From: Stachybotrys elegans
Lineage: Eukaryota > Ascomycota > Sordariomycetes > Hypocreales > Stachybotryaceae
DNA: 64,000 nucleotides
NCBI GenBank assembly: GCA_020746835.1
Contig: JAGPNK010000014.1
Coordinates: 558,001 to 622,000 of the forward strand
Reading direction: 5' to 3'
Part shown: positions 45,600 to 58,700 of the stretch, one piece after another
Position numbering within the stretch: position 1 is the stretch's first letter
How the letters are laid out: the number at the start of each line of letters is the position of its first letter
Made by a program: the position numbers and the translations under genes
The notes under the pieces: model-generated
The model's input: only the letters and a program-made list of their open reading frames with translations
Databases searched by the model: none
What the model was told of the DNA's origin: nothing

Positions 45600-47844
45600 T
45601 GACGAAGGCCACACTCAAAGACAACATAAATGCTACGCTTTTCCAGCGATACGACACGACACATACTAGAAGCAGGGGCTATCGGCGGTAGTCCGGTCTC
45701 ACGACAAAACTGCTACCTATGAGGGGAGGGGGGGCACCGCAGGGACGGTACCTTGCAGTCGGGAGCGGGCAATGCACCAGACTGGGCTGGGCTGAAGGGA
45801 TGGTTGCAACGGGACTTGGGAAGCAGGGTTGCTGCTTTGCCTGACAGGTGCGAGGCTACCGTGTGGGATGCAGAGCCCTGCCGGTACCTTTTCGCAACCG
45901 GCTGTCGCGCATCTGCCGGGATACTCCCCTATTCTCTTGTCTTTTGTGGTTGGATGGATTCATGGTGTTTTTCCTTGGTCATTCTGATTACTGGGCTTGC
46001 TTGTTTTTCTTCGCACTTCTGAGTTTCACCAATGGAAACGCGGCACATCGATTGGCACCGTCAGACGGACCTGTGCCGATGCCGAGTCGAGCCAAGCGGA
46101 GGAGAAAATAAGGGGCCGTATTTTGTACTATGTTTTACTATCTCCTACTAGACCAAGATTGACTCTCCTTGACTTGAACGCCCGTTGACGTGAGTGACTC
46201 ACAGAATAGATGGACTGATGCGGAAATACTGCCGGACAAATGTGCGTTGACGATGGGGTGATTGGATAAAGGGGAGGCTGGTCGAGGCAGTGAGTGCTGG
46301 GGGAACGGGTCCTTGGATAACGTGAGACCCAGGCAGGCACAGAAGACACTGCCGGCAGCGGGTAGAGCAGGCAGGGACGGAATGATGCGGTCTGTTTGGA
46401 CGCGGTCTGATGACGACAGGTCGGCGTCTGACTCACTTCCGAGTCTGGATGGCTTCATGAGTGTATGGGCAGAGGTGCAGGTGTGCTGGAAGGGCGATCA
46501 GAAGTACCGGCGTGCAAGGCAGAGACGGCGACATCATGCGGTACGACACATGGATACATGGATACATGGATTATGGAGCTTGTGCGGGAGGCGCGAGCGA
46601 TGGTGATCTGAGTCGGCCGTCTCGAAACGCTTGCATGTCTTATCTGCATGCGGCTGCTAGTCTGCATCTCGGGGACACCAAGAGGCGAAGCGAAGGGGAA
46701 GGGGAAGGGGAAAGGAGGGTGGAGTTGGAGCTCGGTTCACGTCGGCTCCGGCGATGGCCGTAGGGCTGGAGGCTCTTGGATGCTCGTCCAGGCAAGGAGG
46801 GAGGAAGACATCAGGGCTATGACGGGAGGGTAGATGGAGGCATTGCTGTATGCAGTCATTCACGATGCAGGGAGAGACAGGGCCTGAGGCAGATGCCTGT
46901 AAATAGAGGGACAGGACCCGCCAAATCCAAGGCAGCAAGGGAAAAAGGAGGACGACGACGACGGTGAGGAGGGATAGTGGGAGGAGCCCGGGATGGGTGA
47001 GATAGATGGATGGCTGGGAGAGTGGCGATTCTCAGGGGAGGGGGGTGCAAGAAGAGAGAGAGAGAGAGAAACAAGTAGGGAAAGGAGGGCATGGGTATAG
47101 AAAAGATGCATGTCAGAACTATGAGCTGCTGAGGCTCTGCTCCTGTCTCATGGTGTGCCTCTCGGCGTGAAGAGGAAGAGGGTTAGATGCGGGAGTGGTG
47201 AACTCTGGGTACCTGTAGGCTTGGTTGCTTGGTTGTAGAGGGGGGAGGGGAAAAAAAGCAGAGCCGCATTGCGGGGCCCAAGACAAAAAGAGTAGCCCCT
47301 CAATGGGTCTAACCCCGCGCTGTCACTGGTCAGAGGCAGAGACACTTACCCCGGTCGGGAAACACGATCCTGCGGTGTGCTGTGGGGTGTTTTAGCGTTT
47401 GCTTATTTATTTTTTTCTGCCCTGTATTATTCTATTTCTTCCCCTTTGAAGCAGGCCAGGGCGTGCGATCTGGGACCTGAGGAGGGGGTGGATGTACCTG
47501 GAAGGGAGGTCCTCTCTCCACCAACCAGAGACGAGATAAAGGAAAATAAACATCAAAACACAAGACAAGATGAAACAGCCGTGCCAGGAATCTGGCAATC
47601 GGAGTTGTGTAAATACGACGGAGAAAAAAAAAAAAACCTCGTATTTCACATGCAAGCATGCATGCACGGTCACTTGATTCAGGCTGACCATTTCAGGTGG
47701 CCGCGGTATGATGCATCCGAAAGTCCCAACTATGAGCGACGGCTTCAAATTCCCATGGCCAAGGCGCAGGCAACTGCTGACAAACATCTACAATCAACAT
47801 CAACTGCCTCAACCACTGCCACAGCCACTACATCTCCCATCCTA
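45600..47844. other. Intergenic region
   Basis: No gene supported. A GA microsatellite (about 47051-47068), GGGGAA repeats (about 46692-46716) and an A-run (about 47622-47636) are present. Confidence 0.4.
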
Positions 47845-49327
47845 TCAAAACAAAGACCCCGGCTGCTGTGCAAATCCCGCAACCATCGAGAACTGCTCTC
47901 CGGCACCCGCCCACCACAGCTTCCTCCCCTGCACCGCCCCATCCTCTATCGGCCGTGCAAACGAGACCTCGGGCCCGCTCCTCAGCCTGCCGACCTGGCC
48001 GTGAGAATTCGACCCCGCGGCCACGACGCCGCCGTCCGTCTTGACGTAGACCGTGTGGTCTGTCCCGCACGCCACCCACGCCGCGGGGCCGATGTTGTTC
48101 GCCTGCATCGGCCGGAGCAGCACCGCGCCGCGCTGGTCCAGCGCGACGGGCTCCTCCTCGTCGTTCTCGCCCACCTGCTCGGGCGTGAGGCCGATGCCTA
48201 GCCGTCCGCCCTGGAGGCGGCCCCAGGCGAAGCACTGCCCCGTCGCCGTCACGGCCGCCGAGTGGTGCGCGCCGCCGTCGATGACCACGACACCCCGGTT
48301 CTTGAGCCACCGGATCGGGGTCGGCTCCTTGACCACACTCCCCGCCGCGGCCCCCAGCCCCGTCTGACTGTAGTCGTTGAGGCCCCAGGTCCAGACGTTG
48401 CCCCGGATGTCGAGGGCAAAGGAGTGGTTGTCGCCCGAGGCGATCCGCCAGGCGTACCGGACGCGGTGGATACGGCGCGGGATGAATATGTCCATGTGTC
48501 GCCAGTCGAAGATGCGGCGGCCCAGCTGGCAATTCTCATTGTTGCCCCATGTCCAGACGCGATAGTCGTCGTCCAGGGCGAGGGCGTGGTTGGCGCCGCA
48601 GGCAATCTGCGTGATCTTTACTCCCACAAGCCCTCTGATCAGGGCAGGCGTGAGCTGCCTCTGGATAATGAAGCCCCAATCATCGAAGCCAAAGGCCTTG
48701 TTGCCTTGGAGATCCTGCGCAAAGTCAGCTGCCGAGTGCTTCTACAAGGCATCGCATCGTGCGTTTGCTTACCATGAAAGTTCCCCAGCCATATACTTGG
48801 CCATCGTGTGTAAGTGCAAGGCTAAAGGCGTGGCCCGCGGCAACCTGCTTGAACTGGGTGCCAGGCGGAAAATTCGCCCTGGAGACGATGTCCGGCACGT
48901 CATGGGGCTGATACAGATCGTTAGGCTGTCCAGCCGTGTTGAATTCAGTATTTGTCGCACACCCCGTGCTTCTTCCTAACGCGCCGTCTTCATTCGCGCC
49001 CCATGTCACGATCCCAAAGTCATTGGTTAATGCAATCGCGTGCCTACGCCCGCAGGCGACCTGCACTGCCTTGAACGCAAAGGGTTTGTCAACGTCTAGC
49101 TTGGGAATAAGCTCCGGATGAGTCGTGACATTCGTGCCGGCCCCGAGACCGAGCTCGCCAGCGTTTCCGGTCCCAATAACGACTACATCCAGGACTTCGG
49201 TCGGAGGTTGGAGTATGAGATCTTGGGGGACCTCCCTCATGCGCTTCGCTCTACGGTGCTTACGGCTGCGGGTGCCGGATTTGTCGCGCGCCAGAGCGTG
49301 CCTTGTTGTGTGTCCGGCGTTGGCCAT
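47845..49327 (-). CDS. RCC1-repeat protein (Ran GEF-like)
   Basis: Exons 48773-49327 and 47845-48714 join in phase to 474 residues from MANAGHTTRH. A basic N-terminus (SGTRSRKHRRAKRMRE) precedes an RCC1-type beta-propeller. The blade signatures are VIGTGNAGELGLG, VACGRRHAIALTNDFGIVTWGANEDGALG, VAAGHAFSLALTHDGQVYGWGTF, IACGANHALALDDDYRVWTWGNNENCQLG, IASGDNHSFALDIRGNVWTWGLNDYSQTG, HHSAAVTATGQCFAWG and GTDHTVYVKTDGGV. Length and blade order match yeast Srm1/fission yeast Pim1, so a chromatin-bound Ran nucleotide-exchange factor is plausible. I cannot exclude that this is a second, divergent RCC1-family member. Confidence 0.85.
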
Positions 49328-51168
49328 TGTGGTGATGTATGCTGAGCGAAGGGTGATGGGGCAAAGCAAAGGTGAGCTGCGGCGATTGGGAGGATATGGA
49401 GAGTTTATCAGGCTTTCAGGATGGCAGCACAACGACGAGCATTGGCTTATGGCATGACAAGTGTGATGAACAGGACGCTCTGCACAGTCAGTGGCAGCCA
49501 CACGTTTCCTGCATCTTCATTCAGATGCGACTGTGTCAGATACATGTCTCGTTGAGCCATGGCCTTTTGAAACCAACTCAAATGCTCCCAGAGGCCATTC
49601 TACCGAACACTGGCCAGTACACCTCCTGGCATCTGTCCAATTACCAGCCTGCACCGGGAAATGCCTTGGAACCGTTACGCCCGAGACATTGAAGAGAAGA
49701 AAGAAAGAGAAAAGAAGGGGAAAGGCACTGTTCCTTCGCTGTGTCAAACCCGAACTGAACAGACATACAGATTTGACCATCGTGACCAGCTTCTGGTTTG
49801 GGTACGCTCACCCCCCTCCACCCCACACACACACACATATATATACACGGACAATGCCGAAACGGAGCGTCACAATTGCTACCGCAACCACCACGAGATC
49901 AGGAGTATCAAGTGCAAAAAAGACGTAATTCCCACGTGTCGGGAGAAGAAGAAGGGGGGGAAGGTGTGGGAAGCAAGGTCCTCAAAGAGCCGAGGCACGC
50001 AGAAGCAAGGAAGGCCTGGCCAACCCTGTAAGGATGAGTTATGGGCCCTCTAGGTACCCCCCTTGTCCAACGTTTCCCCACTGCGGTTCGCAAAACTGCC
50101 AAACCTCTCCTTCGGGACCGATAGCGACAGGGGGCGTGTGAGATGGGGATGTCTGGTTTCTTTCAGGGGTGCCAGGCACATGCAGTATATTAATTATTTG
50201 CACACGCGCAATTAAGGCGTTCGGGGGTTGCACCAACAACCACAGTCGGTCGAGCCGAAGAGGGCCCTGTGAAAAGGCAGCCAGAGCCATCTCCTTGAAT
50301 CCGATGGCTGTTCACGTCCCGGCTGTCTGGGCTCTCATTTCGGGATGAAGGAACAAGCATCTCAAGGCTCTGGGCCGGCCGTCCTCGGTTAGGCGACCTC
50401 TCGTCAAGGCTTCTTCTTCTTCTTGGTCAAGGCTGTGATACACCATCATCTCATGTCAGCAATCTCGGTGCTGACTCCTCAACATGGTAGGTAGGCAGCA
50501 GGCACGGTTCGACTTCTTGATCTAGACAGATGTATACGCGTAGCCTGAACGATAGCCTCCTTCCAGCCTCGTGGTCTGAATTTTTTTATTTTAAATTTTT
50601 TTGTCTAATTTGGGAGAGAATGTCTTCGGGCCGTCTCCAGGGCCAATGTGACGGCAAGGATCGCGGGGATATGACGTGTGTTGGCGATGAATGTGCATTC
50701 TCACCCCCCCTCCAACCGGCCAAACCCGATGACAATGGCAATGGCGCAGAAAAGTAAAAGCAGCAAGAGAAGTAAATGAGCATTACTAGGTACTGTACAA
50801 TGTGAAACTATCACCAAAACCCCATGTTCGCCGAAGCCTCATCCAGCCTTATCCTAAGCAAGTCCCACCATCAAAGACGGACATTGATCACTCTACTCCT
50901 ACTCCCCTCCCACCACCCAGCATGAATACAACGAAATCAACTCCCTCCACTACCTAGCTCCTCCTGCAGCCAATACCGTAGTTGATAGATATTCCAACCC
51001 TGCCATCCCAACTCAGGATGACCATCCGTGCTCTCATGTTGCCTTGGTGCCCCTTGCTTGCGTCTGCCTTGTGTTGCCTTTGCCTTTCCCGCCACAATCC
51101 ACTCTTCTCCCCTAGCAAGCTTAAGGCGTAGCATGTCGTGCAACCTTTTGCCTCGCAGAACAGCTCCT
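49328..51168. other. Intergenic region
   Basis: Upstream of the RCC1-type gene and 3' of ash1. Short AC/TA repeats at about 49826-49848. No gene supported. Confidence 0.4.
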
Positions 51169-53661
51169 TTAGTCAGATGTGACGACTCGAATCTGAGCTG
51201 CAGACCGCGATATATCCATTGCCTTACGAGGCGATGCGGACCTGCGCCCGACATTGTCCGATGTCTGCGTCATCACCTTCTTGGTTGGGGTCTGCTCCGC
51301 CGGTGACGACGCCCTCGAGGCTGTCTTTTTGGCCGACTTGTTGGCTTCCTCGCGGGAGACAGCTGTGAGGCTAAGTTTGGATGCCCGCGGTGTCGACTTC
51401 TTGCTGTACGTCTTGACCACTCGCTTCGTCATCGCCGTCTTGGTCACTTTTTGCACCTTGGCTGCCGCCACGGCTCTTCCCTTGGCTGGAGACTTGGACG
51501 CAGTCGTCACCTTCTTGGAGTTGACCGTGATGCTCTTGACGCTCTTCTTCACCACGGTTGCTGCGCCCTTGACTGCCTTCGCTCCGGCCTTGGCCAGTGT
51601 GCCCTTGACGCCGGTCGCTGCGGCAATCTTGCGCTTCTTGGACTTGTTCTCCCCATCGTCCTTGTCACCAATCACCTCCTTGATCTTTCGTTTACCAGCC
51701 TTGACCTTGGCTCTGACAGCAGTCTTCAGGTCGGTCTTGGCAGGCTTCGCTTCGCGAGACTTGGGTCCCAGGACACCTCGGCAGTTGGGCTCGCCGCAGA
51801 GACATGCCTGCACGTTCTTGGCCGAGAAAGGATCGAAATTGTAGTCGTACGTCAACTCGTCTCCCGTCATGATGGGCCTGTCGCCCGCGAAGAGCGCCAT
51901 CCTCGGCTGCCCAGAGACGATCCATTTAATCATCCGGCAATTGGGATTGCAGCTGTGGTTCACGAAGCGCGCGATGCTGCCCGTCGTGGCATCAATGATC
52001 ATGTTTTGGTCGAAGCTCATCAGGTAGTAGCACTGCACCGCGTTAGAACCTTGCATCTCATCAACCCTTGGTCAGCATACCTCGTTGTCCTTGTATATCT
52101 CGTTCATTCGTCGTTCGCACTCGGCGTCCGTGATAATCTCGCCGGCATACTCCATGATGATCTGGTTTGGCGCAAAGCAGCGGTTGCTGCGAACTCCATA
52201 TCCGCGATCTGACGTCTTAATCACCTCCACTCCCACGCGGTACTTGCCTCCCCTGGAGCGGCGCGCGGTGAGCTCTGCAAATGCTCGGTTTGTGCATGCT
52301 TCCTTGCCCACATTGCAGTTGGTGGCGTCGCATTCGTAGAGCATGATTCGGTTCTGGCAGCTCTCGCCACATCCATCCTCTGGCAGGCATACACACTTGG
52401 ATTGGTAGTCATGGAAATGCGGCGTCTTCCTCCAGTAGTCTTTGGAGTCTCCAATGAACCGGTCTAATCCAACAGAGTTAGTGCTTGCGACCAAGATGCA
52501 GCCCACCCTGCAGCACTCATCGAGATGCGTAGAGTTTCCAGGGCGGGGTTCGGAGGGATTGGTTGGGCATCGCTTACTCTTGGTCATTTTCTTCCATTCG
52601 TCAGGCTTGGGCTGACCTGGCGGCAGGGGATTGCAGATATTGTAGGGAAGCTTGAAGTCACGGCCGGCGATGAGCATGCGCAGGCCCGTAAACATGGGCG
52701 AGGGCATCGTCTTATTGATACGGCCCGAGGGGGCCAGCTCCGGCAAAGTCACGAGCTTCTTCTTTTCCGCCATGGTCAATCCCTTGTGAGGGTCGAGGGG
52801 GGCGTCCTGGCCCGCATACAAACCCTTATCGAGGTACTTCTTCACACGGCGCTTCTTGGCGTTGGTAACGGGCTCGGCTTCCTCCTCTTCCTCGGGCTCG
52901 GGGGTCTCAATCTTGGCCTTCTTGCGTGCTCGAGGCTCGGGGGGAGCGTCAGGGTCAATGTATTTGCCATTGGACCAGACGGTGTGCACAACGGGCTGCT
53001 CGTCGACATGGGCAAACTCCTTTGTATCCTGCAGGCGTCGCAGCTCGCGTGACATCTTGGTAACGCCCTTATCGACGGCCTTGCGTCCACGCTTACTCAT
53101 GCTGGTAAGCTTTGCGCCCAGCGAGGACACGGGGTTGCTGACATGGCGCGAAGAGGAGCGCCCGTTGCGAGGAGATTCGCGCGCCATTCGACGGGTACGA
53201 GGGGACCAGTGCAGGTCCAACGCGTCAATTCCCCTTCGAGCGGACTTGCTAGTCTCGCGTGTCAGGGTGTCTTGGCTCTCAGATGCAAGATCGGCGTTTC
53301 CAGCAAGGGCCGCGCCGGAGACGGTGCGCCTCCTCTTTTCAAGGACAATGTCGCCCTTGGCGCGTCGCTTGCCGTGACCAGCAGTGCCACTGAGCTTGGA
53401 GAGGTTGTAGACCGGAGCGGCGCGCTGGGAGCGGCGGCGCCGACCGGGTTCGGGGCTGATAAGGGCGGCTGCGTCGACCGCGTCATCAGCTACAGTAATG
53501 ACATCGGCCTTGGGGGTATCAGAGTGAAGGCTGGCGGTATCGGCGATCGTGGTAGGGGGTGTCGAGCCGGAGGAGGAGGCGAGGTTCGACGAAGAGATAT
53601 TCGAGGAGAGATCGACCGCGTTGTCAGCAAAGAAGTTATCTTCCATGACTGGGAGAGACAT
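51169..53661 (-). CDS. ash1: Histone H3K36 methyltransferase Ash1 (AWS-SET-postSET)
   Basis: Nuclear histone lysine methyltransferase; in filamentous fungi Ash1 deposits H3K36 methylation on poorly transcribed chromatin. Exons 52081-53661 and 51169-52032 join in frame to 814 residues from MSLPVMEDNFF. The N-terminus is disordered, acidic then basic. The Cys-rich AWS region (YQSKCVCLPEDGCGESCQNR to CNVGKEACTNRAF) precedes the SET domain. SET residues visible: VIKTSDRGYGVRS, QIIMEYAGEII, the cofactor-binding FVNHSCNPNC and ELTYDYNF. The post-SET CLCGEPNCRG follows. The long Lys/Ala-rich tail with KKRK clusters is typical of fungal Ash1 and separates it from Set2, which carries a WW/SRI tail. 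The upstream Met at 53700 is possible but gives no conserved sequence. Confidence 0.92.
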
Positions 53662-53845
53662 GGCGTCGTCGACGCCGGGTTGGACGCGGCAGAAGATCAA
53701 GCCAATGGGTCAACAAAGCGCATGAGATCGGCAGCGGCGAGAGAAAGGGGAAAAGTAAAGAGCCGTGAAGACAAAATTGTGCTTGTGCAGAGCAAGGCAC
53801 GTGGTAGGCAGAGATGATAACGCGTGAGAATGTAAGGCGTAAAGT

Positions 53846-53910
53846 GTAGAGTGCAGAGTGTAGAGGGTAGAGTCCAGAGTCCAGAGTGCAGAATGCAGAG
53901 TGCAGAGTGT
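53846..53910. repeat. Degenerate GTGYAGA / TCCAGAG minisatellite
   Basis: About nine imperfect 7-bp units (GTGTAGA, GTGCAGA, GGGTAGA, GTCCAGA variants) in tandem in the ash1 upstream region. Confidence 0.75.
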
Positions 53911-55951
53911 ACTATGTAAAGTGGTAGTAATGGTGTAAAGTGGTCCTGGCGTGGGCGTTTGGCGTTGGCGTTTTGGACGAGTGAGAGGGCAAGGAGGGAG
54001 AGGAAGGAGCCTGGGAAGGAAGGAAGGGACGCGGCGCGGTTCGGGCTGTTAGGGCGACCCTTGTCTCGCGACGTGCGACGTGGAGATGGGAAGGAGTAAA
54101 AGAAGTGGGAAAAGGGAAATGGCTGTGGGAATGGGAAGTACCGGACACGGATGGTCAGACACGACTGGCCAAGCCACAGAAGGGGGGAGACAGGGGGGAA
54201 TAGGAAAATAAAATAAAAAACAATAAACAATGCGAAGAGAGAGAGAGGGAGAGAGAGAGAGATGGATATAAGTAATGGAAGAAAAGAGGAGAGAGAATTG
54301 ATAATGAGGTAGTGGGCAGTAGCGAGGAAGGAGTGATGATTCCAGGCGAGCTCAAGTGGAAGGAGGGACAATGACTTGACTTGTTGATGCAATGCAAACA
54401 AGCCGAAAATGTCGATTCACGACCACGGCCACAACCACCCTCAATGGAGCAGGCAGGGCAATCAATCAGTCGGTCAGCACCGGTCACGTTGCTTCGTTCC
54501 CAATCTCCGTTACTTGTCAAAACCCTCAGCCGCACCAAAAGCCACTCTGCCCTCCCTCCGTCACAGGTGAGACGCGGCCCAGGCTGACGAGAGGAGACGG
54601 ACGCGGGTGGCGATGTTGTTTGCCGTTGCACACTGAGCCAAGCAGAGGAGGCCTGCCCGCCGGTTCGCCGAACAAACGTAATCTATTGCCGGCGGTGAGA
54701 ATTACAACGGGTACCCGATGAGGAGATGGATGTTGTTGTGCGAGCTGAAGCGTTGCAGGGGGAGGGGAAGGGAGGAGAGGAGGAGAGCGTTGGAGTTCCG
54801 CCTGGGCTAAGTTTGCGTTGGGTAAAGGTTCCAGGTTTAGAATTTGATCCTTCGCCGCCTGGTACAAGGCAGTCTATTGACAAAGAAAGATAAGGTCAGG
54901 TACCCGTCAAAGGGAACAAAATATAACCCAAAGCAGCCATATCGACTCTGTTGAGGCACATTCCAACTCGCCACCTGCATGCTCTTCTCGGCTTCCTGCT
55001 GCCTTCTCACATTTCCTACCACCAGCCTCCAATGCTTCGACCGCTTCCCGGTTGCACGATAGCGAACCTGGTCGACGCGATCTCTTCTCTTCCGCCTCCT
55101 CCGAAAACCGAGGCCCTCGAAACGTGACAATCCTGGTTCTAGCACTCACCGATAGCGCCCAGCGAGAGAGAGAGAGAGAGAGAGAATGCCTCAAAACACC
55201 ATGTCATTTGCCTCGCCAATCCCCAAGATGCAGTTTTGCTCCCATTGCTTGAACCGTTGGCAACTCCCCCCAAGCCCGAATTTTGTGGCCATGTCTCATC
55301 CCCTGATAAGGAGGGAGTCATGACACCATCATAGCATCACCAATAAAGTTTTCATGCTCGCTATTATGCTTAAAATTGACAGCAGATTTCCACGGTAGGA
55401 TATCGCGAGCTTCCATGCCACGAGTAAAGCCCGACTGTCTGATACACGTACCGAGTATTTGGTGGCCTGTTCATGACGCTGGCTTCACCAACGGACCCCC
55501 GTGCTAGCTTGGCCTCCAATCCTCATCGCGTCATTGTTGCTCTTACCCAGCAGGCAGAAGCAACAACTCGCTTGGCCCAAAAAAAGCCCTCAAGATTGCC
55601 CACCTTGTCCGGAACCATGTGACCTGGAGCTAGGATAGGCGACTTCAGCTCTCCATAGCACACCACCTCTATGTGTGCGCGGCTAGGATAATAAAGTTAC
55701 TATCAGTACTCCGTACTGCTTGGAAATTCACATTTCACACTCCCCATATAAAGAAAGGGGCATCAGGATAGAGGGAAACACATTTTCGAGTCCGCCGTTC
55801 CAACAACGGTGTCTTCCACCTAACTACGACGGCTATCTACTGCTATCGAAACGGCACGCGGGTGATCGCGTTCCGGAAATGACTGAGGGGGGTATACGTG
55901 GTTGCTCAAAAGCACAAACAAAACAGGGGATCCGGATCTGACGCTTACATC

Positions 55952-55971
55952 GGGGGGGGGGGGGGGGGGGG
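55952..55971. repeat. Homopolymer of 20 G
   Basis: Uninterrupted run of 20 guanines preceded by C and followed by TAAC. It can form G-quadruplex structure and is also a common site of length error. Confidence 0.9.
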
Positions 55972-56145
55972 TAACAGAGCCACTGTGGCGCCCAGGTCCA
56001 ACACAGTGCCTCGCCTATTCGTCCTCCGCCCGCGCGCTCCTTCTACTGACCAGGATCGTCAACTTGGTGGCACCAGTTGAATGGCATGACATGGGTGGCT
56101 TTCTCAAGAATGCTCCTCTAGTCATGCTCGCCGAAGGGCCAACAG

Positions 56146-57406
56146 TTAGGCGGCTTCCTTCTTCTCACCTTGACCTTCTGTCGGCTTGGTCTCGGCATCA
56201 ACAACTGGCTGCTGGGCTGCGGGCTGCTCAACAGGGGCCTCGGCAGCTTGCTGAGCTTCCGAAGTGGCCTTATCATCGGCAGGCTTTTCATCCGTCAGTT
56301 CGAGCTGCTCCATGGCCTTTACAGTCTCGTCAGCGGGCTTGGGGGTCTCTTCTGCCGGCTTGGGAGCATCTGCCTCAATAACAGCTGGCGTAGCGTCCTT
56401 CTCAGCGACCACCTCCTTGGTCTCGGTAGCGGCGGGGGCGGCCTCCTGGGCGGGAGCCTCCTCCGGGGTAGCCTCCTCCGCCGTGGTCTCTTTGGCGGGA
56501 GCAGCAGTGGTGTCCTCCTTCTCATCAGCAAGAGCAACAGCCAGGCCTTCCTTGACACTAGGGCCCTGTCCGCCATACTCGATAGGCAGCGAGGACTTGA
56601 TGCCGGGCAGCTCAGCGACGAGGCTCTTGCCATCAGCCATGGGGTGGAACTTGCGCAGGGTGGCGGGGGCAAGAATGAGCTTCATAGCAGCATACATCCA
56701 GCCCATGATGGCGGGGACATTGACAAAGTACTTGTGAGAGAGGAGCTCCGGGTAGGCCATGGACATGACTCGGATGGTCTCGCGAGTAGCAGCCTTAACA
56801 GCGGGGTCCATGCGCAAGAAGGAGACGGAGAGGTAGTCGTGGACCTGGACCATCTGGTAAGGGTCCTCTGCACCATCTTCAATGGGCTTGGTGATGTCGC
56901 CGAGCTTGAGCTTCTGCACACCAAGCTCCATTAGAGCGGCACGCCACTTGATGAACCTGCGAAGGTCAGTTTGAGAGGATAAAAAAGAAATGGGGTGGAT
57001 GGGACGATGAGTCAACATACTCTTCAATGTCGCCAAAAGTGTGCTTCTTGTCCTCGACAGCACCGTAGATGTTCCAGGTAATGACAGTCTCGCCGGCAGT
57101 CTCACCCTCGTTCTTGTGAACGGTGACGAAACCGAGGTTGTCAAACTTGCTCTTGCTGTAGGTTCCCTGGGTGAGGCCAGCGGGGTTGACCTGCTTGCGC
57201 CACTCAAGGGCAGAGATGAGCTGCTGCTCAGCGTTGGCGACTACGTTGGTGTTGGCAGCGAGAAACTTGTGCAGGATAACCTGGGTGGGAGCATGGTCGA
57301 GGTCCTTGAGCTCAACTCCCCACATCTCGGTGTGCTCAGCCTTCTTGAGGATCTCGGGAAGGCGTGCAGCAAGCTGCTTGAGAGGAGACTCAGGGGTAGT
57401 GGCCAT
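56146..57406 (-). CDS. sfh5: Phosphatidylinositol transfer protein Sfh5 (CRAL-TRIO)
   Basis: Sec14-like lipid transfer protein of the cytosol/ER. Exons 57021-57406 and 56146-56956 join as GA|G to 398 residues from MATTPESPLKQ. Sfh5 hallmarks: MWGVELKDLDHAPTQVILHKFLAAN at the CRAL-TRIO N-terminal helices, then FDNLGFVT, VITWNIYG and FIKWRAALMELGVQKL. The lipid-binding core includes YQMVQVHDYLSVSFLRMDP, YPELLSHKYFVNVPAIMGWMYAAMK and LPIEYGG. The C-terminal 150 residues are Ala/Glu/Pro-rich and disordered, longer than in yeast but usual for filamentous homologues. A Met in the same frame at 57532 would add a non-conserved leader and is not used. Confidence 0.92.
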
Positions 57407-58337
57407 GATGAAGGTGGAGGCGATGCTTGTCGGGATTGTTGGGTGCGATGTGTAGATACTAACGCGAACAGAGATGTCTTGATGCTCAAATTTGCGGCAG
57501 GCGTGAGGCGACCAAGTCGAAGGGAGAGTCAAGCATGAACAAATGGGTCAACCGAAGCAAACAGCAGTCGAGGCGGGCGCTGTGTTATTATTGTTATGAT
57601 GAGCTGAGGGTTGGACATGGAGTTTTTGTCATGACCCCTGTTTATTTCGTATCGATAAATAAGTGGCAGGTGGGTGCCGAGCGCTGGACCGGCAGCTGCG
57701 ATCCCGTTGCGTCCACAGCAGCACGTTTCATGATATGCACTTAACCGGGGCGGAACAAACGGCACGCTGCACTTGGACACGGTTAATGACATGCCGTCCG
57801 TTACGGATACAGACCACGACCTCTTGCATTCTGCCATTCCAATCGCTGCCCACGGGTCGGCCTCGTACAGCGCGCTGAAACGACCGAGGCCATCAATTGC
57901 TTCCGCCTAGACAAGAGTTGCCGCCGGGCTTCAAGGGAAGTGGCAGCTAGCATTGGCCAAATCGGCTCTCTCCCGTTGGCCTGCAAGGCCACTTGATCTC
58001 GTCGTACAGCTTCCACAGCATACGGAAGGCCGGAATCGCAGCTTGGCTAGATCAACCACACTGTTGTCACCCTCAGGCCTCATTCCGAGTTTGATTGCCG
58101 TCTCCAGCTACTCCAGTGGACAAACGGTACCAATCCTCTAGTGGGACGGTTGGCTTGGACTGTGGAGCGGAATCGCCATCATCTCCACGCGCCGACCAGG
58201 GACTCTAAAAGGTGGAGGGCCATCCAAGGGTCGGAAGGCATGGGTCCTTGCAAAATACCACGAGTCCATGGGGTCGGTCGGTGCGCGTAGTCAAGAATAT
58301 CAGAGCTGGACAACGTCGAGGGAACGCTCAGAAAGCA
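57407..58337. other. Intergenic region
   Basis: Between sfh5 and the methyltransferase relic. No gene supported; the relic's N-terminal remains may begin somewhere in its right end. Confidence 0.35.
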
Positions 58338-58700
58338 TCCTCGAAGTATCGTCGTTTGCATGACCGTACCTACCGGAGCACAGGGACCACCGATTACTGG
58401 GCGCCCAATGATGAGTAGCAGAATGAAGGTCTGGACATGATTCACCATGCCCTCCTAGGTCCTTGACAATAAGCCTATCTTTGCTCCCATCGGGCAACCC
58501 CCCACGCATAGTAGACGTGGCAACCTGCACGGGCATATGGGTTATAGACTTTGCGGACCAATACCCCGGTGCTGAAGTCGCTGGTATCGGTACCACTCCC
58601 ATTCAACCTATGGGTGTCTCCGAATCTCAAGTATGTCATGGACGACTGCTTGCTCGAGTGGACCTGGCCCAGAGATCCAAATTTGCGTGAGGCAGGCGCC
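58338..58700 (+). pseudogene. Relic of a LaeA-like methyltransferase
   Basis: Successive family motifs occur in order but in different frames. SSKYRRLHDRTY and TDYWAPNDE are followed by TAG (58416-58418), then QNEGLDMIHHALL. DNKPIFAPIGQPP is in the same frame after another stop. RIVDVATCTGIWVIDFADQYP and GTTPIQP come after a first frame shift. WVSPNLKYVMDDCLLEWTWPRDP comes after a second. Motif I has lost its Gly residues (VATCTG for VGTGTG). The same motifs appear intact in the gene at 1-999. Two stops plus two frame changes in about 360 bp make this a dead copy with the C-terminal half missing or unrecognisable. Confidence 0.8.

Larger units (their letters stand above)
53662..56145. other. 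Intergenic region with short tandem repeats
   Basis: No gene supported. Noted: an AGAGT-rich tandem tract (about 53846-53910), GA microsatellites (about 54236-54263 and 55164-55186) and a 20-nt G run (55952-55971). Confidence 0.45.

Noticed and set aside
53262..53486. Short minus-strand frame inside ash1
   Set aside because: Out-of-frame shadow of the ash1 coding exon.
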